From Zarea fungicola (taxonomy: Eukaryota; Ascomycota; Sordariomycetes; Hypocreales; Cordycipitaceae): DNA of 64,000 nt. The position numbers and the translations under genes were made by a program. Each line of letters opens with the position of its first letter. Position 1 is the stretch's first letter. The notes beneath the pieces are model-generated. The model had not been told where the DNA came from. It saw only the letters and a list, made by a program, of their open reading frames with translations, and searched no databases. Below are positions 24,201-35,908 of the stretch, piece by piece. Location of the stretch: assembly GCA_900169235.1 (NCBI GenBank), contig FWCC01000172.1:1-64000 (forward strand). The letters are read 5' to 3'.

Positions 24201-27200
24201 AGCTGTCCCGGAAGTGCGGTCAGTTTAGAAGTAGATGGACGGCGTTGACACCAACCAGTCAAGCACTACGCTGGTTGCGGGTTTATCCATACCCGACAAT
24301 CGGCAGAAGGCAAGTGCCGAGTCAGAATTTCTTTTTCTGCATCTTCGTTTTCTCAGCTGGAATTAGGTATCGAATTGATGTCAATTGGTGAGTCCAAGGT
24401 CAGATCACATCACGTCAAATCACGATTTTAATATACCCGCTAACATTCTTGATCAAGGATCTTCTTATTAGTGAACCAACTGCTGTCGATTGACTTTGAA
24501 CTAGCGACAGACCCCTGCTCAACATTTACCCATCATATAGAGATATCTGGTCGTCGATTGAGCATAACACCAATTGATGCCTGCGGCTGAGCTAATGGGT
24601 TCTTGGGGCAAATATGTGGCCTAAATGTTACACCAGCATATCATATCACCCACTGTCATCATGACAACAAGCACAGGGAATTACTCAATGTGTTTTCTCT
24701 GCGTGGTCAACTGGGGACAGGTGTAAAGTTTACACGCCTCCCCTACAGGGTACGATCTGACCATACGCTGTGAGCTCCACCACAAAATCATATCGTTCTT
24801 CACCTTTTTTCATTCAAAAAGTCTTGTGTCATACGTACATCAAGTATAGAATCCGACGCAATCCAGACCTTGGTTTGGTGGACACGAGACCTGACAAGCC
24901 CGCACGAAACATCAATGGAAACCTGGATTGGACAAGGGCAGTGGCAAACGATAGCCTTGAACCTAGTGGCGTTGGCGTTGCAGCGAGTCCTTCTCAAACT
25001 GCTATTCGTTTGTTCAATGCCGTCTAAAGCTTGATGAGCTCCCCCGCGTTCTAAGCCATATTGGACCACTTGAACCGAAAATACACAGTGGGCCAATTTG
25101 CATCCAAGGTCAGCCACCTACCGCTGAGCTACCACGACTTTGCTGGAGCACGCCATCAAAGCATGCCATGCAGCTCTCGTTCAGCGGCTGCATTGCATCG
25201 GTTATTGACCACATGCCATGTCTTGCTACTTGCTAGCACGCAACCCCTCCCGCGGAGCAGCCGAACGGACATCAATGCTGTTATTCCGTGTTCAAGTTAC
25301 ACTGCTACAACTTGCATCGGACTGGATTTAGCGATGGGCCTATTCCTGATAACGAACGCCTGGCCCAGGCTGCTTGGCTCACAGCCTGTTTGGCCCACAG
25401 GCACCACGCCTGCTTCTCAGCTGGAGCTCCAAGCCAAGGAAGGCTCTCTGCCTTCAACGGAGCAGGTTTATTAGATATCGAATTTGGTGGTTGCTTAACC
25501 CATGTGGCTGCGGCCATAGCGGGTCATTTAAAGATCCGCAAAACATCGGAGGACAAAGCACTAGCTGTCCAGAATAGTCGAATTGCGCTGCTCTGATAAT
25601 CGGCATGCACTTTTCCTCCGTGACCCAGAGTTTTTTTTTCCCCATGCTTTCGCAACCTTACCTGGGAACGGCGTGGTAAATTGTGATTAGCCTCCAGCAG
25701 TTATAGGACGATCTAGTCCAGTCGGAGCCACATCAAGGTTTGCCGGATTGCTTTAACAGCTCTTTAGTACCTCAAATCAACAGGCTACTTTTAGCACGCT
25801 GCTCGTGTGTTAGAGCAAGCAGAAAGCCTAGTTACTGCTTCTCGAGCTCCTCTGAAGCAGCTCTGGGGGTACATGTAACTAAAGCAGATCTACTGTTGCA
25901 CTCAAGGTGGGCGCCTGTAGTCCGATGTTGCTGCCTTCTCAGCGTGTCGTGTGGCTGGCAAGCCAAATACAACTCTGCCACTGTATGGAAAACGCGTAAT
26001 GAGGCTAGCTGCTCTGGCAAAGACTTCAGGTGAAGCTGCGCCACATCTCCTTTGATGAACAGCGTGATAAACTTCGTCTCTACAGAGCCCTGGGTATCTT
26101 GGCCCTGGCATGGAGTTTTTGTACAATATGTACAAAACTAGTAACTAGTGTCACCACGAAGGAGCTTCCTACAAATCTTGACGACATGCCTCAAGTTCTT
26201 TTTGCCGTTTAGCACGTTCTCCATCTTATGTTGGGCCACATCACGATCGCGATCCTTCTGATAACGAGCCACCTACAATTTTAAATTGCGATTAACCCCT
26301 GTTCACTTGGGCTACAAGCCATTTGCACAGTTTGATTATTATTAGATGCCACTTTTTGCTGTAGAAACGGTCTTATGCCTGAACAATACTGCAAGCCATG
26401 GCGCGGATGGCGCTTTCCCAGCCACTCGTATCTGCATCCAATGGACGACCAGTCAGCCCTTAGCCTCGGCCAGACACTTGATTCGTAGTACGGAGTATTA
26501 CCAAGCTACTTGTATTGTCGGCGCAGTTCTCCGTTTACCCAAACAACGTCATGTTTCGAAGCGACGCTTGCTATACTCAGTCTCTTCTTATTACACAATA
26601 TCCCAGAGAGCTCTCTGTCTAGTAGGGGTTAATGACTGTGCAATTGGCTGCACAACTCTACTGCTGCGCGCGAAACGCCTCAGAAGGTTCTTACTCCTGA
26701 GAAATGTTATTCTCAGAATAGGGGTAGAGTGGTCATCGAGGTGTGCATTTCTCCATTAACCATGCAGTGCATAACTATGGGATTGTTGAAAAAAGTCTGT
26801 AGAGGCTCTAATGCAAATTTCAAGTTTTTCCTCACGCGTTTCTGGCGTCGCCCGATTGTCGCTCTTTCAAAACCCTCCGACTTGCCCATACCCTTGCAAA
26901 ATGTAGTGAACATCTCGATGTCTCGATATCTCGACGTCACCACTGTTCGTTCATAGCCTCGAAAACCGCACTGGTCTCGAAACGCCCCGTCAAAAATCAG
27001 CAGCTAGTAATGGCCGAAATCTCCACGACCCATCCGCCAACTTTTGGATTACTCCACGAACAATGCCATGTTCAGTGTCAATGAGGAGGAATACCGCTGC
27101 TAACGCGGAATCGCCATGGCCCCATGCTGCAGCTAAGCTAGGATGTTTCGACGCCACGTCGACGCATGCCCACCAACGTTACCAGTATGTACCAGAACGT

Positions 27201-29559
27201 ACAGGTACAGTACCAACAAAAGCAGCTAATAACTAGTTAACAGAAACAGCTCAACACTAGACTCGAGCTAGTCATGATTTTTAGGGCAGCGTTGGCCTGT
27301 TTCTGAAGCTTCTGAAGCAGTGGCTTGCGTCGAGACTCGCCTTGCGGCTGAAGCTTGTCCAGATAACCGCGTTTCGTGACGACTTGTAGTCATGTCTGAG
27401 CGGTCGCAACAAAATTATGTGCTATTCTGTTATAGTTTCTTGATGTTGGATGCGTGGAACGGACACCGGTCAAAAACGATTAAACTGCAATATCGATTTT
27501 TGCTACATTACACCGGCCGCCACTGCACATGTTCCTTCAATATTCTGCGCGGCGCCGCTGCCCAGGAATTGCCCCATACTCCATGCCTGCGTTCAGCTCC
27601 CGGTGAACCTTGCGCCTGCATATGCCCCCATGCAGTGACGTGACCAACCAACTCTCCTGACACCCTGTCCTCGGTGTCTTTTCCTCATTCAACTAGTACA
27701 GTGCAGTGGTAATCACTGCTCGGCTGCAGCTAAACAAGAAACAAGCACGCCACCTGCAAGGAGTTTCGTGACTCTTGCCAATGGGGAGCTGGGAATGCAA
27801 TAATATGTCACTACCTGAAAGTGACAACTCCCAGCTGCATTAGGAATTTAAAATGTATGTATTTTGCCTTGCTGTGAAGGACGAAATGCAATTGGTCAAA
27901 ATGCTTTGCAAACCATTCCCGATTTTGCTGGCGAATATATCAAATCAGGCTCGCTTGTGTTTCTTAAGGAGCGACCGAGGCAGTTTCTGGGCAAACCGCC
28001 TTGTCTAGCCGCATCTGCGAAATTGTACCATTTCAGGCTGGATGAAGCTACTGCAGGAGGCGGAAAGCCTACGTTTGAAAGGAATACATGGATCAGCGCT
28101 ACATTGCTAATAAACCATCGCATTTATGGATAGTTATTATCCCTCGGTAATATAGAGCCCACGTGTATATCAGCGGCGCAGTGCAAGAATCTACAGGGGC
28201 TGATGCACTGGCCACGCGATAGTTTTCTCCTCACGATTCTGGCGCTCCATAATATGCAATAGAGAAATGAAGCTCCTCTCGCATCGGCTTATTGGTGAAC
28301 CGGTTCCACTGTACTCCATAGAGTGATCCTCAATAAAAAAAACATGGGGTTCTCAGAATCAATGAATTGCAAGCTAATAAGCTGTCAAAGTCTTCTGTTC
28401 TTAGTGAGCGGCCTTGACTTTGCCTTGGAAGGTGCATCTCTTCATACCTCCATAAGTGCCTCTCTTTTTGTACCCAGGGGCTTCCCATGAAGTAATCTTT
28501 GTAATAATTATTAATATCTACAGGCAGTCGAGACGTTGCGAGACTGAAAACGGCGTTTTGAAACCGAAACATTGCTCCTATTCCTGCTTAGCATTATGGA
28601 TTCGACAAGAATGAAAAAAACGCCTCTTTTGGCGTGGACGCACAAACCTCAGCCTCGCGATTCTTACGGGAACCGACAAAGCCCGATCTTCGTTTCTCCT
28701 ACTGTTTCTTCGAGTTAAATTGAGGGGCAACCGGGCCGCATTTTCTCACATTTTCTGTGCTCGCACGGTTGCCGCGGGCTGGGTATGCCTGTTCGGTCCA
28801 ACTTGGCCCGCGCCATCTACCCTGGGCAGGAGCAGGGTTTAATATCCTTCTTACTAAACGTACCAGTACTAACTTTCGGCATTTTACTTTTACAAGGGAT
28901 CATGTCTTACTATTTCACTTTGAATCGAACTTGCTGCAGCAAGCTGACGGCGCAGGTTTCCTTGCTCAATAAAAACACCTCTGTGCACGTACTTTAATGC
29001 AGTTGATCTTATAAAAGTATACCCATGGCGCGAACTATTTTGTATCAGGTTACGTCAACAAGGTCAAGGATTTGAGGCCATATACACCAGGAGGATCGTC
29101 ATCGGCAAGAGCACCAGGACATGTTTCGAGCTTCCAGCAAACGCATCGGCAAGTAAGATCCATAGCTGCAACAACGAGACGTAGACGTGGCGAGCCTTTT
29201 ATTCCGCTATTTGCTCGGATATTGATGTCAGCCCAGCCTCTCAAGCTGGCGGCGCAAAGCGGTGCGGCTCAGGCAAGCGCCATGGATTGTTATTATTTGG
29301 GTTGTCTTACCGACGACATTGTAGGATGCGAATTATTAACGACTGAGTTTGCAACGAGGATGTGCGTGAGGCAACCAGAAAGCCCTAAAGGCTGAGGCAA
29401 CGGAGGGGAGGAAGATGGTGAGCGAGTGTGTTGGCCGACTTGTGTCTGCAGTTTTTGGCCAACTGAGTTTTCTTCCTTCATGATCAGCGAAACAATGGAC
29501 ATCTGTGTCAAAATGCTCTCTGTCGGGCCATCTAAACAAAGATTCCCTCTTTACCTTTC

Positions 29560-30212
29560 ATGCAAACATTTTCGATATTAATATTTCTTAGCTCTCTGTA
29601 TGACATTTGCTCTTGTTGTCCTCGGACCACTGATTACTTTTCAGCATCATGCAAATATATTCGAACCATGAAGACTACCAGAGTATCTATAAACCGATAA
29701 TACACGTCTTGTTATACGTTTGGGCCGTGGGACTGATTAGCATCTTTGCATTTGCTGTTTACGGTCTTTATTCCATCACGTTTATGGTGTCTTCATTGGT
29801 CTTGTTAGCCTCATGGATTTCCTTGGCTGATTCATGGTATAAAAACATCACCAACACGTCTAGTTACGCAAGATTCTTCTCCAGATCCATTGCGCGAGAA
29901 AGAAGATCTAATCTCCGTCGTATATGAATGGAACCGTCGAAGCTTCTAAGCGTTGGACAATGAATGTTTTAATCAGATGGAACAAGAGCAAGTACCGAAA
30001 ATATTCAGTACAAGTGGGAGAACTTGCCTTGGACGAGATACAGGGAATTATTCTTCTACTATAGTCTAGCCAGACGTCAAGGTTCACGGGAAAACTTTCG
30101 AGTACCCAAGTTGCCGCGCCCTACAAAAACTATCAGTTCGAGTGATGAGCTGGGTATTGAACTCGGAAATTTTATCAATCGTACTACTCTTACTATTCTT
30201 ACCTTTTTTTAG
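29560..30212 (+). CDS. Possible orphan small membrane protein gene (three exons)
   Basis: Tentative model: exons 29560-29597, 29645-29919 and 29977-30212, coding for 182 residues. Both introns (47 and 57 nt) have GT-AG ends, a plausible branch site (CTGAT near 29631; TTCTAAG near 29944-29950) and preserve one continuous frame. The product would start with a short hydrophobic segment and carry two adjacent transmembrane segments (about residues 36-75, a run rich in V, L, I, F, A). A basic region and a Trp/Tyr/Arg-rich soluble tail follow. The simpler alternative is the unspliced 92-codon frame from the ATG at 29649. I do not recognise the family and assign no function. The frame agreement across two introns is the only support; chance is a real alternative in a region with many short frames. 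Confidence 0.35.
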
Positions 30213-31043
30213 CCGCTGATGAGTCATGAGCGACTACTGATGAAAGAAACGGAGGGATTGAGATAAAACCAACATGCGACTTATGTGTAATATCATGTTC
30301 TCGGACTGACAACCTCAAGAATAATCTGGCCATTGTGTTTTATGACGCGAGACAACGAATCCGCAAATCTACTGTCTCTACGTCAGCTTAAGCAGTTACC
30401 TATCATTATTTACTCAGATCTTGTGAGATGATTGGGGTAAATTGGTAAAAACAGCAGATTCCAACTGAACGGGTGAACTCCCACCATATAGCAGCCTTGT
30501 AAACAATTGCGTTTGCTCCTCTCAGCCACCAAAATCCGTAGTCCATGGTTTTATTTAGAGACTCCTATGCCATATTCTTGAATAAGTTCTGTAATCTTTC
30601 CCGCTGTTCGGTCTGTAATACGTAACTACTGGTCTTCACGAAGAGACGCCAACAGAAGAAATAACTTGAGCACGGCTTGGGCAGCCTAGCGCACCATTGA
30701 ATGTGAGCATGCCGTCTTTTTACAGTACTCTTGTGGAATTATAAATAATTTCTTTGTTTTGTATCTCTTTGTTTCGTATCTCTTTGTTAAAGAGGTACAA
30801 AGGTCTTGTTTGCTTCTGTAGTGTGATTGGTAGGTGCGCCCGGTGGTTGGTCTTCTTTGTTCTTTGTTCAAGATGTAATTCGCGGTAAACAACGCCTTCA
30901 GTTGAACAGTCGTGACGTTTTTAATAGCCAAATACCTCGAAAATGACATGGTAAAATAAAATGAAATGATTGAAACTAGTAATTTACAGTTATTAAATGG
31001 TATTTCTTTGCCTGCACTTTTCAGTCACCCAGTCTGAAGAACA
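30213..31043. other. Intergenic upstream of the 923-residue protein gene
   Basis: No gene is supported. It is AT-rich, contains a 15-bp tandem repeat (30751-30788), and ends with the promoter and leader of the following gene. Confidence 0.5.
30751..30788. repeat. 15-bp tandem repeat, about 2.5 units
   Basis: TCTTTGTTTTGTATC is followed by a copy with one change and then a partial third copy. A related TTCTTTGTTC motif occurs twice more near 30851-30868, suggesting local slippage expansion. Confidence 0.85.
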
Positions 31044-33972
31044 ATGGCTCCAATTTCGCGCTTCCTCGACAAGAGCCCCTTGACACCGGCTGAGCTTGTT
31101 CAAAAGGCCTTGAGTAATTTATGTAAGATGATCGCGAATCACGAGCAGTTATAGTGCAATGCGCTGCTAACTTTTTTTTTTCCCTCAAAAACCAAAAAAA
31201 GCCTCAATCGGTATTTACTTATCCCAGCACGCGAGCGATTTGCCCATCGAAATTCGTCGCGATAGACAACACTTTGCCAATGACAAACGGCTGTTTTCGA
31301 TACTCGACCTCCATTTAGCGTATAAAACTCTCAATGAATTCCTCGATAAGCATTCATCATGCAAGGAATTGGTGGTGTTCATCTTTGGCGGCAAGTACCC
31401 GCGACTCATCCAGGACCCGGCGCTTCGGCAGGCGCTCGAGGACGCCGACGGAACAACGGCCGATGACACCCAAAAGATTCTGTCCAAGAAGCGCTCCAGG
31501 GCTGGGATTTCATCTCGTAATTCCAATAGTTGGGTGGCAAAGAGGCGACAGCGCGACGATGGCTCGTGGATGCCAGTGCAAGAACAGGAGCTTCAGGCCG
31601 TTGCTGCGTTTGAAGCTTTTGATATAGCGGCGGACGATCCGCGTATACCGCCAAGCGCGAGGGACAAGTTTCTCGTGCGCGCAGTCTTCGAGATATTTGA
31701 AACAAAACTCAATGGTGTGTCGCAGGGTCAGAATGGAGAGTTGCGACCCATCGGTACACACATCAGCTTTACACTGCCTCGACCGGCGACCCAAGCCGCG
31801 GAATCGTCAACCAAGGCTGACCATGCCCAGAAGAGTACCATGTCGGAGTTTCCAGGGACTGAGCCAATAAAATACGCGGAAAAACTACCCGATGTAAACG
31901 AGACAGCAGAAGGTGAGCCGCGCATTGAATACAAAGGCCACCTCCTCGAACCGCCTCATCTCATGCTGCGCCAACTGAAGGCGTATCTTTCAAGTCCTAA
32001 TGTTGAGCAGAGGGCTAGTTGGGCGACAGAAGCGGCCGAGATTCGAGATTTTCTCGCCCAGCTTCTCCAGATACGCAATGAGCAGCGCTGGTCTGAAGAT
32101 CTAGATGAGGTGGTGGATATGTTTGGCGCGCATACCATCTACGAGGATTATCACAATCAGCATCTGGGACTTGATCACACACTGTGGCCAGACGTCATGA
32201 ATCCAGTGAATAATCTGCCGAATCCGATTGCGGTCCTCAGCTCGCAGGACTTCTCACAGTCCACTGAGTTGGGTAAAGGAAAGCAAAAAATGAAGCAGGG
32301 AGCAGATGGCACCCTACCATCGCCAGACTACGCCGAAGATGAAGAAGAGGAAGAAGAAGACCTAGATCTACTTCCGCTAGACACCTTGACACTTACCGAC
32401 GCGCCGTACAAGGACGCGACGGATCCTTTCCTCTATACCCGCTGGCACAATCGCATGACGGCGAATTTGGAACTTGCCAGCGAAGGTGCGAAATGGAAGA
32501 CAGCGGAGGACCTGGAAAGGACGAACAAGAGCAAAAATCCCTTTACACCCTCAGATATCCCGCCGAATCGGACCGGCCCCATCTCCAGTACGCAGCTCCT
32601 AGACAGGGAGGCCCGCATCAGCCTTGGCGACCGGATCAGATTGCGCTTGCTGTGCAGCAGTCTGCGGCGTTTGAGCCGGCGCGCGCCTCGGCTGCTGCTC
32701 GACGAGGTGAATCGGTACGTGGAGTTGGGCATTTCGTATACAGATACAGACAACCCGAGTCACAAAGCTTTTGAGCGTCTGCAGAAGCAGGAAATCCGAT
32801 GGCTCGACTATCTTAACCAGCCGTCGCAGAATGTAACGAATCCGTACAAGGGCCTGGATAGAATGACCATGAAGAATTGGCATTTGGCTGTGCTATGCAA
32901 GAGGCTAAGGAAGATTCTGTCCTCTCTGCAACCGGGCACCTTTGCAGACGGTCAGCGTGTGACGCTGCAAACCTTCATGGAGCTGGTAAACGAGCCTTGC
33001 AACGGACCTGTCGTAGCGCGCAGGTTTACCATAGAAGAGCTTCAAGGTCACATGCCTAAGCTCATAGAACGTAGAATTGTTCAGTAAGTTGCCATGCTTT
33101 TCTCCCTCAATTTTCCAAACAACCAGTGGTTCTAACTCCCCATGCTAACTGTTTAAACCAGAGCCATTCACGAGGGAGGCGTTGACTACATCCAGGTGTG
33201 CCCTGGAGAGGTGAACCCGGAAGACGCTTTCCGGTGGCCACGAAAGGGTTCCCTTGGCAGCGAGATGGAAGACTCGGAGCAAATTCTAGAACCCGAGAAT
33301 CCAGATGTGCCGAGCATAACACCCAGGTTCGAAGACCTGCGTAGCGTGGTGGAGTGTCTCGACGAACGCGACGAGATTAAAAGGAACTACACGAGGACGG
33401 CCGCCTTTTTCTGCCGGTTAGCCTACCGATTGGGCCGAACCCTGCAAGAGGTCGAGGCCCAGAACGCGGATTACGCGTGCCTTCTGAGCGACCCAGACTA
33501 CGAGCAACGAAACATGGCCAACCTGGAGGCGCTCGCAACGCACTGGGCCACCAACATGGAAAAGGAGGACGTGCCGCAATCCAGGAACGGCCTAGCGATC
33601 CGCACCTACAAAGACGTTATGCTCGCCACGGCGCCAGAGACGCTCGAAGAAATGGGACAGGACAGCACGGATGAGGTGGAGATGCGCTGCAAAGAGCTGG
33701 TCCGCCAAAAACTACTGAGGGAGGCGTCGAAGAACAAGACGATGCTGTGGCCGCTGCCAGTACCGCCAGAGAGCGATGTTGGACCGGTGGCGGTTGGAGA
33801 CGGACAGACGATGGCGCGCAGAGAGGCGCTGTGGTCGTTTGCGCGCGCTTCCAAGACCAGTGGCCCGACGAAGCAATTCTTTCATGTGAATAATTGGCCG
33901 ACTGGGTCTAAGAGTACCACTCGCACCCGGGCCGACGCATCTGTAAAAGGGACGGACGTGGACAAAGACTGA
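31044..33972 (+). CDS. Large uncharacterised fungal protein (923 residues)
   Basis: Three exons, 31044-31122, 31202-33083 and 33162-33972, with introns of 79 and 78 nt and GT-AG borders (GTAAGA and GTAAGT donors) that keep the frame throughout. The ATG lies in a good context (AACAATGGC). I do not recognise the family. Visible traits: a predicted helical N-terminal 110 residues with a conserved-looking LVVFIFGGKYP segment at about 90-100; a basic stretch near 122-150; a Glu/Asp-rich run at about 400-413 followed by LDLLPLDTLTL; an Arg/Leu-rich helix near 505-530; and a charged helical C-terminal half. There is no signal peptide or transmembrane segment, so a cytosolic or nuclear location is likely. 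Codon use is like that of conserved genes nearby, which supports a real gene. It is the first clear gene after the gene-poor region and converges on RPS2. Confidence 0.8.
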
Positions 33973-34301
33973 ATGCAATTGAGCCGCTCTTGATAGACTA
34001 CTATACCATTAATTAGGGCGTCATGGTGCCCATTAGTAGTTGCCCATGCTGGAAGACCAGGAACAGTCCCTTCACACATGTCACATATATCACATATGAA
34101 GATTCGACCCAGATGTTTGTATAACTTTTTGTTATTTCAGAAGGAAGCCATGAGACGTCAATGGCGCCCACGTTACTGACGTTAAATTTTTTGCCCTATA
34201 AAACCGCTATCCCTTTCATAAAATAAAATGTTTGCCCCTCACATCACGACGTCACCTCGTAATGGAGTCTACCAGTAAGAAATCCCCGATAAACGCATCG
34301 C
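33973..34301. other. Convergent intergenic region
   Basis: About 330 bases between the stop codons of the 923-residue protein gene and RPS2, holding both 3' UTRs. AATAAA-like sequences occur near 34219-34230. Nothing else is seen. Confidence 0.5.
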
Positions 34302-35269
34302 TTAAACGCGCTTACCCTCCTTGAGGGAGTCAGAGAACTCCTCCAGGGGGCTGCGCAGCAGCTTGGTCTCCTTCCACAGGTTGGGGGTGAGGAAGCCGTA
34401 GGTGTTGGAGACGGCGACGAAGCAGGCCTTGAGGGTGTTCTCGAGGGTCTTGGTGGAACCGGCGGACGAGGTGTAGGCGTCCTCGACACCAGCGAGCTGG
34501 AGGAAGCGCTTGACGGCGGGGGAGGCGACAAGGCCGGTACCGCGGGGGGCGGGGATGAGACGGACGGTGACGGAACCGCACTTGCCAGACTCCTTGCAGG
34601 GAAGGGAGTGAGGCGCACCGAGGTTGGTGCCCCAGTAGCCGCGACGGACGGGGATGACGGAGAGCTTGGCAATGATGATGGCGGAGCGGATGGCAGTGGC
34701 GACTTCCTTGGAGGTCTTGATGCCGAGACCAACGTGACCCTGGGAGTCGCCGATGATGACGACAGCCTTGAAACGGGTACGCTGACCAGCACGAGTCTGC
34801 TTCTGGACGGGCTTGATCTGTACGATGGGGAAAAATATACGTTAGCAATCCTGCACTTTTGTTCCATTTTGAATTCGTCCCAGCCCGTTGATTAAAATTC
34901 ACTCGCCAACCCCCAAAATTTGCAATTGAGGGCAAATTGTCATCAGTAGGCGAGTCTCATTTTATAATCTTCGGGGTCGAATGGGTCGTGAATATATCTC
35001 GAAGGGATGCGCACCTTCATGACCTCGTCCTTGAGGGAGTCCTTGAGGAAGTGGTCGACAATCTGGTACTCCTTGATGGGAAGGGAGTGCAGGTAGATCT
35101 CCTCCATGCTGTTGATCTTGCCAGCCTTGACGAGACGGCCGAGCTTGGTGACAGGCTGCCACTCCTTCTCCTCAGACTTGCCGCCACGACGACCACGGCC
35201 ACGGCCACGAGGGCGACGGTCAGCGCCGCCACGGCCTCCAAAACCACCGCCACGTCCACGGTCAGCCAT
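34302..35269 (-). CDS. RPS2: 40S ribosomal protein S2 (uS5)
   Basis: Component of the small ribosomal subunit at the mRNA entry/decoding side. Minus-strand exons 35269-35015 and 34817-34302 with one 197-nt intron (GT-AG, phase 0) give 256 residues, the usual size. The N-terminus has the Arg/Gly-rich (RGG) tail typical of eukaryotic S2. The family core is unmistakable: [12 protein letters not shown], a [16 protein letters not shown] stretch, PVRRGYWG, and [15 protein letters not shown], ending with [17 protein letters not shown]. The coding end is slightly uncertain: reading through gives ...EGKRV and stop at 34302, but GGGTAAGC at 34309-34316 (minus strand) could be a donor for a last short intron. 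RPS2 is the partner of no operon; its start faces the sulfurtransferase 3' end. Confidence 0.95.
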
Positions 35270-35908
35270 GATGTATTATAGGTTTGTCGTTGGGGGGGTT
35301 TGTTGTTGGGTGTTGGTGTTGTTGCGCAAGTGAAGCTGTGCTGGGGCGGCAAACTGGTGATGGGAACTTTTTCGCTACGCTTGGCGGGGGGTTTGGCACA
35401 CACACTGGGTGGGTTTCCTAATTTTTTTTCCCTGGTGGTGCGGTGGAGTTTAGGCGAGCCCTAACGTTTGCTTCTCTGGGTACCAGGTACAGGTCCTGGA
35501 TGCCTTTGTTACTGCCTGGATTCCGAGGCACAAATGTCGGCAAGATCTACGCTAAACCCAAAATGGTTTGCTTGACACAGTCTTCGCCATTTAACCGACA
35601 TGCGGCATGCGGCATGCGTTTCTTCAATTTGCTACATGCGATTGTGAGACAAAAGCAGGTAGGCAGTCAGAAGCATGACCTGCATAGCGTCGAGCTATTC
35701 CGTTACACGACATGCGAACATCATGGAGATATTGTACACCATGTAAATATCGTAGCATCGCATTTTTGCTGCATCACCAATCGCAATAACTAAGTTCGAG
35801 GAGAGTGTAGTATGTCCGGAAATAATCATACAAAGACTTGCGTACAAGGGATATATCAGATCGGGTATTCCATTCACCGTATTAGACAGTCCATATTAAA
35901 CCAGGGTT
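35270..35908. other. RPS2 promoter and sulfurtransferase 3' region
   Basis: About 640 bases without a gene. Next to RPS2 the minus-strand sense is rich in C/A and C/T, as expected for a ribosomal protein promoter and leader. No TATA box stands out. Confidence 0.5.

Larger units (their letters stand above)
10981..29559. other. Gene-poor region, no supported protein gene over about 18.6 kb
   Basis: I find no recognisable protein, RNA or intact mobile element. Open frames are short (the longest, near 192 codons at 23354-23932, begins at GTG and has no known motif). Base composition by eye is balanced (about 45-50 % GC) with many CpG dinucleotides, so it does not look like AT-rich RIP-mutated repeat DNA. 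Small repeats are present: a 12-bp minisatellite at 11001-11048, an ACAAG run near 16767-16784, an ATAC run near 19548-19566 and a 19-nt T run at 21268-21286. Two minus-strand patches resemble tRNA D-arms (about 24485-24612 and 25060-25135). Non-coding RNAs or distal regulatory DNA of the cyclin could be here but cannot be seen. Confidence 0.5.

Noticed and set aside
34818..35014. Possible box C/D snoRNA in the RPS2 intron
   Set aside because: A CTGATGA sequence resembles box C, but no CTGA box D with terminal stem follows in the intron.
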